Part shown: one piece after another, positions 22,060 to 33,900 of the stretch | How the letters are laid out: every line of letters begins with the position of its first letter | Numbering within the stretch: the first letter of the stretch is position 1 | Source: Rhinopithecus roxellana | Taxonomy: Eukaryota > Chordata > Mammalia > Primates > Cercopithecidae | Direction: 5' to 3' | DNA: 64,000 nucleotides | Assembly: GCF_007565055.1 (NCBI RefSeq) | Contig: NC_044565.1 | Coordinates: forward strand, 43,615,211-43,679,210 | Translations under genes and position numbers: made by a program | Notes under the pieces: model-generated | Database searches by the model: none | Seen by the model: only the letters and a program-made list of their open reading frames with translations | Told to the model about the DNA's origin: nothing

Positions 22060-23400
22060 CAAGGTCTGCAATTCTTGGGCAAGTCCTAGTGCTGTGCTGG
22101 GCTTGGGGCCAGCAGATGTGCAGGGCCCACAACTTAGTGAGACACCAGGCAGGGCAGCCAAGGGAGTGCTTTTGCCACTCTTCCCCAACCCCAGGTGATG
22201 CAACTCACAGCTCTGGGAGAAACTCCTGTCCTCTGCTTGAGGAGAGGAGAAGGAAGAGTAAAGAAGACTTTGCCTTCCAACCTGGATACTAGCTCAGCTG
22301 CAGTAGAATAGGGCACCAGGCAGAGTCCTACAGCCCCCATTTTAGGCCCTAGCTGCTGGATAGCATTTCTAGACACTCCCTGGGCCAAAAGGGAACCCAT
22401 TGCCTTAAAGGGAAGGACCTAGTTCTAGAAAAATTCATCACCTGCTGACTAAAGAGCCCTTGGACACTGAATACTCAGCAGTGACACCCAGGCAGTACTT
22501 TCTGTGGGCCTTGGGTAGGACTCAGAGATGTGCTGACTTCAGGTGAGATCCAACATATTCCCAGTTTTGGTGGCTACAGGGAGAGACTTCTTCTGTTTGG
22601 GAAAAGGAGAGAGAAGAGTAAAGGGGACTTTGTCTTCCACCTTAGGTACCAGCTCGGCCACAGTAGGATAGAGGACCAAGCAGGCTCCTGTGGTCCCTGA
22701 TTCCAGGCCTTGGTTCTTGGACAGCATTTCCAGACTTGTCCTAGGCCAGAGCGAAGCCCACTTTCCTGAAGGGAGGGTCCTAGGCCTGGAGGCAATCACC
22801 AAAAACTGACTGAAGAACACTTGGGCCTTGAGTGAACACTGGTGGTAGTTAGGCAGTACTCACCATAGGCCCAAGGCAGTGGTGGCCTTGGGGAGAGACT
22901 TCTCTGCTTATGGAAAGGGGAAAGAAAAGTCAGAAGGACTTTGTCATGTGGCTTGTGTGCAGCCACAGTAGAATAAAGCACCCGGTATATTCCTAAGGTT
23001 TTTGACTCCAAGTCCTGGCTCCTGGACAGCATTTCTGGACCTAGCTGGGTACAGGGAGAGTGTGCTGCCCCGAAGGGAAGGAGACAAGCTTGGCTGGCTT
23101 TGCTACTTGCTGATTGTAGAGCTCTTGGGCTTTGAGCAAACATAGGTGGTAGCCAGGCAGTGGTTATTGTGGGCCTTGGGCGAGACACAGACCATGGTGG
23201 CTTTAGGTCTGACCCAGCACAATCCCAGTGTTGGTGGCCACTAGGGTGCTTGTGTCATCCCTCTCCCAGCTCAAGGAAGCTCAGCATGGAGAAAGAGACT
23301 CCATTTGTTTGGGAGAAAGTAAGGGAAGAAAACAAAAATCTCTGTCTGGTAATCTAGAGAATTCTTCTGGATCTTATCCAAGACCACCAAGGTAGTACTT
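22060..23400 (+). repeat. Tandem units in the L1 5' UTR
   Basis: About three and a half diverged units of roughly 310-405 bp follow one another. Each carries in order a GGA/GAA-rich stretch with AAGAGTAAAG, GACTTTGTCTTCC-like sequence, CCACAGTAGAATA, GGACAGCATTTC, a GAAGGGAAGG-like box, CTTGGGC(C/T)TTGAG and GGCAGTACT or GGCAGTGGT. The landmarks recur near 22285-22400, 22645-22760 and 22960-23070. In the L1 family this part is the internal RNA polymerase II promoter region. Confidence 0.75.
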
Positions 23401-23689
23401 CTATGAATCTACAAGAACCACAGCATTACTGGGCTTTGGATGCCACCAAAGCAGATGCAGATATGGCTGCAGAGACTAAAAACATAGATTATAACACCTA
23501 AATTTATTTGAATACTGAATACTGAGAACACCTTCCAAAGAAGGATGGGTACAAACAGGTCCAGACTGTGAAGACTACAGTAAATATTTAACCCTTGAAT
23601 GCTGAGAAACTGACAAATATCCACAAGCATCAAGACCTTCCAGGAAAACCTGACCTCATCAAATGAACTAAATAAGGAGGCAAGGACCA

Positions 23690-24500
23690 ATCCTGGAGAG
23701 ACAGAGATATATGACCTTTCCAACAGAATTCAAAATAGTTGTTTTGAGGAAACTCAATTAAATTCAAGATAACACAAAGAAAGAATTCAGAATCCTATCA
23801 TATAAATTTAACAAAGAGATTTAATAGTTAAAAAAATCAAGCAGAAACTCTGGAGTTGAAAATGCATTTGACATACTAAAGAATGCATCAGAGTCTATTA
23901 ACAGCAGGATTAATCAAGCAGAAGAAGAGCTTGAAGACAGGCTATTTGAAAATTCAGGCAGAAGACAAAAGAAAAAAGAATTTTAAAAAATGAAGATCTA
24001 CAATATCTATTTACAAGGTTTACCAGATAGCCTCAAAAGGCCAAATGTAAGTTGTTAGCCTTAAAGAGAAGGTAGAGAGATAGGAGTAGAAAGTTTATTG
24101 AAAGGAATAATAACTGAGAACTTCCCAAGCCTAGAGAAAGACATCAAAAGTCATGTACAAGAAGGTTATACAACACCAAAGAAGACATTTAATAATTAAA
24201 CTCCCAAAGATCAATGATAAAGAAAGGATCCTAAAAGCAAGAAAAAATAAATAACATAGAATGGAACTTCAATACATCTGGCAGCAGACTTTTAGTGGAA
24301 ACCTTACAGGTCAGGAAACAGTGGCATGACATATTTAAAGTGCTAAAGGAATAAAACCCCACTTTTATCCTACAATTATAGATCCAGTGAAAATATCCTT
24401 CAAATATAAAGAAGAAATAAAGACGTTCCCAGACCAACAAAAGCTGAGGGATTTCATCAACACCAGACCTGTCCTACAAAAAATGTTAGAGTTTTTTACT
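23690..24500 (+). pseudogene. L1 ORF1 remnant of the inner element
   Basis: The DNA keeps the order of an L1 ORF1: GACCTTTCCAACAGAATTC, AACTCTGGAGTTGAAAATGC, GCAGGATTAATCAAGCAGAAG, GCTTGAAGACAGGC, then GAACTTCCCAAGCCTAG and the C-terminal end around GACCAACAAAAGCTGAGGG and CCTGTCCTACAAAAAATG. No reading frame longer than a few dozen codons survives on the plus strand. The family protein is an RNA chaperone that coats its own transcript; this copy is dead. Confidence 0.75.
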
Positions 24501-24639
24501 TTGATAAAATGAAGACATTAATGAGCAATAAGAAATCATCTGAAGGTGTAAAACTCAGTGGTAATAGTTACACAGAATATTATAACTGTAATTGTGGTTC
24601 ATAAACTACTTATATCCTGAGTAGGAAGACTAAAATATG

Positions 24640-24899
24640 CCCAGTATTTGGGAGGCCCAGGCAGGTGGATCATGAGGTCAGGAGTTCAAGAACAGCCTGA
24701 TCAATATGGTGACACCCTGTCTCTACTAATAATACAAAAAATTAACCCAGAGTGGTGGCGTGCACCTGTAATGCCAGCTACTCAGAAGGCTGAGGCAGGA
24801 GAATCTCTTGAACCCGGGAGACAAAGGTTGCAGTGAGTCAAGATCACACCACTGTACTCCAACCTGGGTGACAGAGCGAGACTCTATCTCAGAAAAAAA
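24640..24899 (+). mobile_element. 5'-truncated Alu with perfect 15-bp duplications
   Basis: The Alu starts inside the left arm at CCCAGTATTTGGGAGGCC, lacking about the first 30 bases, and ends in a short tail AGAAAAAAAG. Perfect direct repeats GAAGACTAAAATATG flank it at 24625-24639 and 24900-24914. The truncation therefore dates from the insertion itself and is not later decay. It lies between ORF1 and ORF2 of the inner L1. Confidence 0.94.
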
Positions 24900-25148
24900 G
24901 AAGACTAAAATATGAAAAGATCAAAAATAATAGCTACAACAACTTTTCAAGACATAGGCAATACAATACAATATAAATAGAAACAACAAAAAGTTCAAAA
25001 GTGGGGGTATGAAGTTAAAGTGTAGAGTTTTATTAGTTTTCTCTTTGTTTGTTTGTTTATGCAATCAGTCTTTAGTTGTCATCCATTTAAAATAATGGGT
25101 TATATTATTTGGAAGCCTCCTGGGAACCTAAAAAAATATACAACAGAT

Positions 25149-25161
25149 ACACACATACACA

Positions 25162-25194
<33 letters not shown>
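25149..25194. repeat. (AC)n(AG)n compound microsatellite
   Basis: An AC run with one TAC interruption passes at 25179 into AG repeats. It lies in the inter-ORF region of the inner L1. Confidence 0.95.
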
Positions 25195-25195
<1 letters not shown>

Positions 25196-25289
25196 CAAGG
25201 AAGAAATTAAAACATATTAGCAGAGACAACTACCTTCACTAAAAGGAGGACAGGAAGAAAGGAAAGAAAGAAGTCCACAAAACAACTGG

Positions 25290-28200
25290 AAAACAAATAA
25301 CGAAATGGTAGGATTAAGTCTTTAGTTATAAATAAGAACATTGAATGTAAATGAACTAAACACTCTAATAAAAAAATCACAGAGTGGCTGAATGGATAGA
25401 AAAACAAGACCCAATGATCTGTTCCCTACAAGAAATACACTTCACCTATAAAGAGTGAAAAAAAAAGGATGAAAAAAAGACTTAAAAAAGGGATGGAAAA
25501 GATATTCCATGCAGTGGAAACCAAAACAGAGCAGGAGTAGCTATACTTTATCAGACAAAATAGATTTCAAGTCAAGAACTATAAAAAGAGGCCAACAATA
25601 AGGTCATTATATCATGATAAAGGGGTAAGTTCAGCAAGAGAATAAAACAATTTTATAAATAAATAAATATATATATCTCTCTCTGACACTGGAGGACCCA
25701 GATATATAAAGCAAAGCAAATATTATTAGAGCTAAAGAGAGACCCCAATACAGTAGTAGCTGGAGACTTCAACACGCCTCTTTCAGCATTGGACAGATCA
25801 TCCGACAGAAAATCAACAAAAAAGCATTAGACTTAATCTGCATTATAGAACAAGTGGACCTAGTAGATACATACAGAACAATTTATTCAATGGCTGCAGG
25901 ATATACATTGTTTCCTCAGCACATGGATTATTCTCAAAGATACACTATATGTTAGCTCACAAAAAAGTCTTAAAAAATAAAAAAAGAAATTATATCAAGT
26001 ATTTTCTCTAGCCACAATGGAATAAAACTAAAAATCAATATCATGAGAACTTGTATTAACTATACAAACACATGGAAATTAAACAGTATCCTCCTGAATG
26101 ACCAGTGGGTCAATGAAAAAATTAAGAAGGAAATTAAAACCTTTTTGAAACAAATGATAATGGAAACAGAACACATCAAAATGTATGGGATATAGTGAAA
26201 GCAGTGCTAAGAGGAAAGTTTATAGCAATACACATCTATATCAAAAAGCCAAAAAACCTCAAATGGACAACCTAACAATACATCTTAAAAAACTAGAAAA
26301 TCAAAAGAGCAAATCAAATTGAAAATTAGAAGAAAAGAAATAATGTAGATTAGAGGAGAAATAAATAAAATTGAAATGAAAAATAATAAAGGTCAGAGCA
26401 GAAATAAATGAAACTGAAATGAAAAAAATTCAAAAGGTCAATGAAATGAAAAGTTGATTTATTAAAAAGATAAATAAAGTAGACAAACCTTGAACCAGAC
26501 TATTAAAAAAAGAGAGAAGACCCAAATAAATAAAAGCAGAAATGAAAAAGGAGAAATTTCAACCAATACCACAGAAATTTGCAGAATCATTAGAAGCTGC
26601 TATAAGCAACAAATTGGAAAATCCAAAAGAAATGGATAAATACCTAAACACATACAGTGTACCAAGATTGAATCATGAGGAAATCCAAAACCTGAACAGA
26701 CCAAGAACAAGTAATGAAATTGAAGCCATAATAAAATGTGCAAAGAAAAGCCCACAACCCAATGACAGCACTGCTGAATTTTACCAAACATTTGAAGAAA
26801 TAATATCAATCCTACTCAAACTATTCTGGAAAAAATAGAGTAGGAGGGAATACTTTCAAACACATCTACCAGGTCAGTATTACCCAGATACCAAAACCAG
26901 ACAAAGATATATCCAAAAAAGAAAACTACAGGCCAGTATTTCTGACGAATATTGATGCAAAAATCCTCAACAAAATATTTAACCAAATTCAGCAACACAT
27001 TAAAAAGATCATTGATCATCACGAACTGGAATTGCTCCCAGGGATGCAAAGTTGGAGCAACATATGCAAATCAATGAATGTGATACATCGTATCAACAGA
27101 ATGAAGGACAAAAATCTATATGATCATTTCAATCGATGCTGAAAATGCATTTGATAATATTCAACGTCCCTTCATGAATAATAAAAAAACCCTCAAAAAA
27201 CTGGAGGTAGAAGCAACATACCTCAACATAATAAAGGCCATATATGACAGACCCACAGTTAGTATCACATAGAATGGGGAAAAACATGTTCCTCTAAGAT
27301 TTGGAACATGACAAGGGTGGTCACTGGCACCACTATTATTCAACGTATTACTGGAAGGGCTAGCTAGAGCAATCAGACAAGAGAAAGAAGTAAAGGGCAT
27401 CCAAATGGGATAGAAAGAAATCAAATTATCCTTACTTGCAGATGATGTGATCTTATATTTGAAAAAACCTAAAGGCTGCACAGGAAAACTGTTAGAACTA
27501 ATACATTCAGTAAAGTTTCAGAATACAAAATCAACATACAAAAATCAGTAGCATTTCTATATGCCAAAAGTGAACAATATGAAAAAAGAGTAAAGAAATT
27601 AATCTAACTTACAATAGCTACAAATAAAATACCTAGGAGTTACTTTAACCAAAGGAGTGAAAGATCTCCGCAATGAAAACTATAAAACACTGATGTAAGA
27701 AATTGAAGACAAACAAAAAAATAGAAGGGCATTCCAAGTTCTTGGATTGGAAGAACCAATATTGTTAAAATGTCCAGTCTAGTGGAAACAATCTACAGAT
27801 TCAGTGCAATCCCTATAAAAATACCAATGACTTTCTTCACAAAATAGAAAAAATAATTCTACAATTTATATGGAATCACAAAAGACCTAGAATAGCCAAA
27901 GCTATGCTAAGCAAAAAGAACACAATTGGAGGAATCACATTACCTCACTTCAAAGTATACAGTAGAGCTGTAGTAACCTAAATGGCATGGTCCTGGCATA
28001 AAAACAGACACACAGATCAGAAGAACAGAAGAGAGAACACAGAAATAAATTCACACATCTAGAATAGACTCATTTTTGACAAAGGTGCCAAGAACATACA
28101 TTATGGAAAGGAAAGTCTCTTCAATAAATGTTGCTGGTAAAACTGGATATTCATTTGCATAAGAATGAAACTAGACCCCTATCTCTCACCATACAAAAAT

Positions 28201-29105
28201 CAAATAAAAATAAATTAAAGACTTAAATCTAAGATCTAAAACTGAAACTACTAAAGAGAAACCTTGGAGAAATTCTCCAGCCATTGGAATGGGCAAAAAT
28301 TTATTGAGTAATACCCACAAGCAAAGGCAACCAAAGCAAAAGGGGATAAATGGGATCACACCTAACTAAAAACCTTCAGCACAGCAAAGGAAACCAAAAA
28401 ATGGTGAAGAGACAACCCACAGAATGTAAGAAAATATTTGCAAACTATGTATCTGATAAGGGATTAATAATCAGAATATATAAGAATCTCAAACAACTTT
28501 ATAGGAAAAAAATCTAATAATCTGATTTAAAAACAGACAAAAGATCTGAAGAGACATTTCTCAAAAAAAAAAAAAAACATACAAATGGCAAACAGGCATA
28601 TGAAAAGGTACTCAACATCATTTGTCATCAGGAAAATGCAATCAAAACTACAAAGATTTATCATCTCAGTTCAGTTAAAATGGCTTTTAACTAAAAAACA
28701 GGAAATAACAAATACTGGTGAGGATATGGAGAAAAGAGAACCCTCACACGGTATTGGTGGGAATGTAAACTAGTACAACCGCTATGGAGAACAGTTTGGA
28801 ATTTCCTCAGAAAACTAAAAATGGAGCTAAAAATAGAGCTACCATATGATCCAGCAATCTCACAGCTAGGTATATATCCCATAGAAATCAGTATATAGGA
28901 GAGATATCTGCACTCCTGTGTTTATTGAAGCACCTTTCACTATAGTCAATATTTGGAAGCAACCTAAGTGTCCATCAGCAGATAAATGGATAACAAAAAT
29001 GTGGCACACATACACAATGCAGTACTATTCAGCCATAAAAGAGAATGAGATCCTGTCATTTGCAACAACATGGATGGAACTGGGGGACATTAAGTTAGTG
29101 AAATA
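25290..29105 (+). pseudogene. L1 ORF2 remnant of the inner element, near full length
   Basis: About 3.8 kb, the usual length of L1 ORF2, is laid out colinearly. The endonuclease part spans about 25.29-26.0 kb (GAATGTAAATGAACTAAACAC, GGCTGAATGGATAG, GGAGACTTCAACACGCC). The reverse transcriptase follows, with an open stretch at 26542-26838 encoding KRPRTSNEIE-type sequence (NRPRTSNEIEAIIKCAKKS). At 27426-27460 one frame reads LSLLADDVILYL, the catalytic ADD motif with Leu where young L1 has Phe. The C-terminal part spans 28.0-29.1 kb, including the frame at 28918-29106 with WKQPKCPSADKWITKMWHTYTM. Many stops and shifts mean no active enzyme. Confidence 0.85.
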
Positions 29106-29503
29106 AGCCAGGCACAGAAAGACAAACTTCTCATATTCTCACTCATTTGTGAAAACTAAAAATTAAAACAATTGAACTCATGGGGATATAGATAGAATTA
29201 TGGTTACTAGAGGCTGGAAAGAGTAGTGGGAATGATTAGGAGTACAAAAATAGAATTAATAAAATTTAGTATTTGATAGCACAACAGGGTACCTATAATT
29301 GACAAGAATTTATTATGTATTAAAAATAACTAAAAGGATAATTGGATTGTTTATATCACAAAAAGAGAATTAATTCTTGAGGTCATGAATGCCCCATTTA
29401 CCCTGATGTTATTATTACACATTGTATGCTTGTATCAACATATCTCATATAACCCATAAATATATACACCTACACACCCACAAAAATTAAAATCTAAAAA
29501 AAA

Positions 29504-29751
29504 TTGTATACTAATTGTAATGAAAATATTCAAAATCTACTCTCTTAGCTTACAATTGTATTTGAATATTCTCATCACACACCCACACACACACACACAC
29601 ACACATACATAAGAAGGTAACAATGTGAGGTGGTTATGTTAATTAGCATGATTGTGGTAATCATTTCATAATGTGTACATATATTAAAACATCACATTGT
29701 ACACTTTAAACATATACAATGTTTCTTAATTAAACCCCACTAAAGCTGAAA
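29504..29751 (+). mobile_element. Outer old L1, second segment (3' end)
   Basis: The 3' UTR of the outer L1 resumes here with GTATACTAATTG, then the CA-rich microsatellite typical of L1M 3' ends (29579-29605), GAAGGTAACAATGTGAGG, GATTGTGGTAATCATTTC, AAAACATCACATTGTACAC and a final CACTAAAGCTGAAAA. It joins colinearly to 21553 when the inner L1 is removed. Confidence 0.88.
29579..29605. repeat. (CA)n microsatellite in an L1 3' end
   Basis: About 13 CA units with one CC interruption. L1M 3' UTRs normally carry this tract. Confidence 0.93.
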
Positions 29752-29761
29752 AAAGATGACG

Positions 29762-30745
29762 ATGTTGACGATAATATATTGTTCTTCTGTATATATAGGA
29801 GAATTTTAGAATGTGTATCTTTCCTTTTTTTTATTCCTTTCAATTTAAAGGCAGTAGTTCAATCTTTGATAGATCAGCTGTCCTTAGAAGAGTGAATTGT
29901 CAGGACTTTGTTAGGATCCAAATCCACTCAACTTATCTAAATCTCCTCAAACACAAGTAGCCTTAGGAAAACCTAAAGTTTGAGCTAATTGGGTTGTATT
30001 GTATATAAGAAATTCAGATGAGATATTGAAAACAAGATTTTAGAGCTTACAGAGGATACTAAAACTAGAGGCTGAGCAAATAATGAGGAACAAAACAATC
30101 AGACTCAAAAGGATTTGGATTGTATAAGTAATTGGATCAGCAGATGGCAAATGCAGTTCAGTACAGGAAAATGTAAAATAGACTTGAAGCGAGAGAAACA
30201 AACTAGAGAATATGTGCTAAATGAAATAATCATCCAGAATGCTGACCAGGAAATGGAAAGGAGGGGCTATTATAAAACATAAATCATAGCAACTCCTAGC
30301 TTATGGCTAATTCTGTTGTTTTCGAATCCTAACCAAAAAAAATGTGCACACATATCATCTATACTGGGAACTTACTGTTCCCTATGGGAACTAGCAGTTG
30401 CTTCAAATTGCAATCATTTCACCACTCAGTTTTATAGAGACACCTTTCAAAAATTTTTTAAGGTGTTACTTTCTTGAGTGCAGATTTTTCTCCTCTTTGT
30501 TTAAGCTTATGCTCATTATTATATAATTACCCTTTTCAGACATTGCTGGGAAAATTCAGAACAATGTTTTCAGGATATTTTACTAATTACCCTATATTTC
30601 ACCTTGTCAGACAATCCCCAAGAGGATCCACACAAGGCTATCACTCCCCATTTGTCCTATTCTCTGAAGATATAGTATACATTTTGCAAGGGTGGGAGAT
30701 CAACTGTTTGGTGAGGCAAAGTTATAGGCAGTGGATTAAAAATGT
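29762..30745. other. No gene or recognised repeat
   Basis: AT-rich sequence. The frame at 30474-30749 (plus, 91 codons) has no relative that I know and its end is translated TG repeat. Confidence 0.45.
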
Positions 30746-30786
30746 GTGAGTGTGTGTATGTGTGTGTGTGTGTGCGCGCACGCGTG
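30746..30786. repeat. (TG)n/(CG) alternating purine-pyrimidine tract
   Basis: An interrupted GT repeat runs into GTGCGCGCACGCGTGC. Strict alternation of purine and pyrimidine with CG steps is the kind of sequence that can adopt Z-DNA. Confidence 0.9.
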
Positions 30787-30787
30787 C

Positions 30788-30955
30788 TTAAGAATTACCT
30801 GGGCAGCTACTTTTAAAACGGAATTACATAGATGCCTTCTCCAGAGGTTGACACAGTACAACTGAGAAGGGGCCTCACAAGTGGCATCCCTAATAAGAAC
30901 CCTTGGTGATTCTGATGTAGGCCATATTTGGGAGACATTTAGAAAACACCAAGTA
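30788..30955. mobile_element. MER5A-like hAT element remnant
   Basis: AAGAATTACCTGGGCAGCTAC and TTTTAAAA near the left end and GTGATTCTGATGTAGGCC near the right end match the terminal parts of MER5-type non-autonomous hAT elements (AGAATCACCTGGGGAGCTTTTAAAA and its mirror). The middle is diverged and the outermost inverted ends are degraded. Confidence 0.6.
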
Positions 30956-33900
30956 GCTAGCAAGAAAAAAGCAGAAAGAACACCAAGTCTTAGTCGCTGC
31001 TCATCTAACTGGCTGATTAATTTGTTAACAGTCACACCACTCAGGCCTCATGTTCTTCATCTGGAAAATGAGTTCAGTATCTGTCCATCATACCTGACAG
31101 AGGAGCAAATGAAATAACATCTAGAATCTTCTTGCATACAAATATAAACGAAGGTAAAATGCTTGCCAAAATGTAACATGTGCTATTCTGATCCCACAAT
31201 AAAATGCTTTTAAGTGGATGATTGAGGCAGCCACCTACACCCAGCCAGAGTCAGATTTTCCTTTTCATCTATTGCCACAGGAATTCTCACCCATCGTTGA
31301 TCTCTGCAACCAAATAGGTACTGAAAGTAGTAGGTGTTTTCCTTTGTGTATTTTAAAAAAGTGCTAAGAGAAGGTCACTAACTGTGTCCCCATGGTTTTG
31401 TTACTCTCAGGGAGCAACGTTTTGAATAGCAGTCTTCAGTGTTTAGATCCAGTTGCATACCTATGGTCACCGATACTCAACTCCAGCTTTTGTTGTTGAG
31501 AATGAAAATGACTTCCACTGGCCTGACAAGCACATAATAATCACCCTTTCATCACCTACTACTGAGGTCTCTTTCTCATCTGCAGAAAGTAAAACTGAAG
31601 TCTGTTTACAAATCATAACTGAGCCCATTGAATAAAATATCCTGTGAAATCAATTGATTGTGAGGATATGTGAAAATTTCCATAGTTTGCCTCTTATTGA
31701 AATTCTGTATTAGCCAGGCAGTCTTATCTGGAGTGTGACAGTTCGTTCAATTAAAGAATAGTAAGTCCAAAAATGGTATGAGTCAACTAAACAGAGGCAT
31801 CCAGACTTTGTGCTCTGGGCTGAGATTTATTATAAACATGGGAAGAGTATATACACTGAGCAGCTTTTTTAGCACTGATCTTAGTTCATAAGCTTCTCTT
31901 TGGAACAGTCTGTGAACATGGCTACCATGTAACTAGCTAAGCAATAAGTTAGGTGTTTAAAAATATTTTTTCAGGTGCTTTTTTGTATTCATGATAGATT
32001 CTCAACACCAAAAATCAATCTCAATCAAAGCGGCAACTGAGTTTATCATAAATTATCATGAAAAGGTTTTCTACTGAGTAGATGGTTAATTACTATCTAA
32101 TTTGAATAATTTTGCATATTAATGAGGAATGAATGAAAATCATTTTTAGACTTTTAACTTCAGCTGAGAAACCCATGGAGATAATGGCTCCTTTTTAAGA
32201 GGCATGTGATCTCTGTTACCAAAGAAGATACTTTTTTTTTTAATTTACTGACTTAAGTTGATTAATGGATTAGTGTTTTGCCATTAATAAACTATATCCA
32301 AATGAAAGACAACTTCATTATTTGACTCTGTAGCCCCTAGCTGCCTGCCAGGTAAGAAAAATGGAAAATAGATGAAGAATGTGCTAAGGAAAAATATAAC
32401 CTTGCTCAGTCCTTCAAAATTTCTGTATACAGACATTTGTATGTTACTGATTGTGAATGAAATTTTTATAACTTGTATGTTTTTGTCACATGAAGTTCTA
32501 TGTATACTTATTTACACATGATATTTAGATTTAGAATGTACATATTGAGCTGAAAATAACAGTATACTCTTAAAACTACTACTGTATTCTCCAGTTTGAA
32601 AAAGTGACTGACAATTGCCTCAGGACTCAGAAATTATTGCCAGCCAGAAATCGAAAGTCACTTTTATAAAGTATCATGAAACCTTTCTTAGCATTGCAAA
32701 CAAAGAATAACACTTTTTATACTTTTTAAGAGAAATATTATTTATATTTCTTATAAAACATTATAAAATAAATTTCCATTTAGGAAAAATAAGGAACAAA
32801 CTACTTATCTCCCTCCAGTTTTCTTTTACCTTTATCTTTTATTTCATACTCAAAACTTCCCTATTTGATACTTACTTTTAGGCTATCTTTTTTTCCCTCT
32901 TTGGGCAGAGTCTGCCATTATCCAGTGATTCCATGCATTCAGTGGACTCTACGCAGGATTTATTGCAGACTAATGCAGAACAGCCTTGATGAATTAAATT
33001 TGACAAGTATTTTTACACTCTGCAAACCAAAACCTTTAACCAAGTGGGCAATAGAACAAGATATTAATTCTTACAGCCCACATTCAACTTTTAAAATTGG
33101 ATATTTTTGTCATGCCAATACCAGACCAGACCAATATTGAGTTTTAAAATCTTCAGATATATAGAAATGTTCTTAAGATAAGCATCAATTAGCATTGTAT
33201 TTTACCAAGAAGGATCAGGATTAGACTGGATTCACAGAATTTCAATTGAGCACATAGATTTCAGAGCATGATTATAGAGTTCAATAGATGCCTTTGGATT
33301 ACTTAACTCAACAGAAGAGTAAAAAGTAGAAATGAGTTTTCTTTCTGGGTCTAGAGAACATATCTTTTGTATTACTAAAAACTCCAACAACAGAAGCTCA
33401 ATAATATCTGAAAAAGGAACTGCTTAGATGGGTGCTTTCACAATCAGTCCCAGACTTATCCTACTCACTATTCATTTACCATCATGGTCAGTACCTTCCT
33501 GGCCAGAAAGTGAAGAAGATTTTACCAATATAAGGGTGATAGACTCTAAAAGTGGCATTGACAATACATCTGAAGAAAAGTCTGGAAAAGAGGCAAGCCA
33601 TTTTAAAAAGAACTAAAAACCTTGATGTTTCCAATTGAGCCATATGCCAGGGTAACTCTCAGGATAAGAAATGAACTATATTTTATATGCACAAAGTAGG
33701 ATTTTTCAAAAAAAAAAAGAAATGAAAAGTGGCATTAGCATGAGCTGTCCACTCCCCCTCTCCTCCTTCTGGTCTCTTCCAGTCTCTTTTGCCAAAGAAC
33801 TGAGAATGAATTTTTGAGAGCCAAGGATATGGAAAGGAAGACAAAATAAAGCTGGGAGAATTTTGGCGGAATTACATGCTTAACATACTGCACCATTTCT

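Larger units (their letters stand above)
21554..29503 (+). mobile_element. Inner full-length-like L1 (L1PB/L1MA-like), sense
   Basis: It starts at GGGCTTGGGAGTGGAGC and continues through AAAATGGCTAAATAGAAGCC, the expected start of an older primate L1 5' UTR. A 2.1-kb 5' UTR with internal tandem units, an ORF1 remnant (about 23.69-24.50 kb), an inter-ORF region holding an Alu, an ORF2 remnant (about 25.29-29.10 kb) and a 3' UTR ending in CACAAAAATTAAAATCTAAAAAAA follow in normal order. The span of 7.95 kb includes about 0.28 kb of Alu. It lies in the 3' UTR of the outer L1. Target duplications have decayed to at most ATT. Stops throughout make it inactive. Confidence 0.9.

Noticed and set aside
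22012..23357. Cluster of overlapping open frames on both strands
   Set aside because: All lie in the GC-richer L1 5' UTR tandem units. Similar peptides recur because the DNA repeats.
26542..26838. 98-codon open frame that looks like a real protein
   Set aside because: It encodes part of the L1 ORF2 reverse transcriptase region (NRPRTSNEIE type). It belongs to the dead inner L1 and is not an independent gene.
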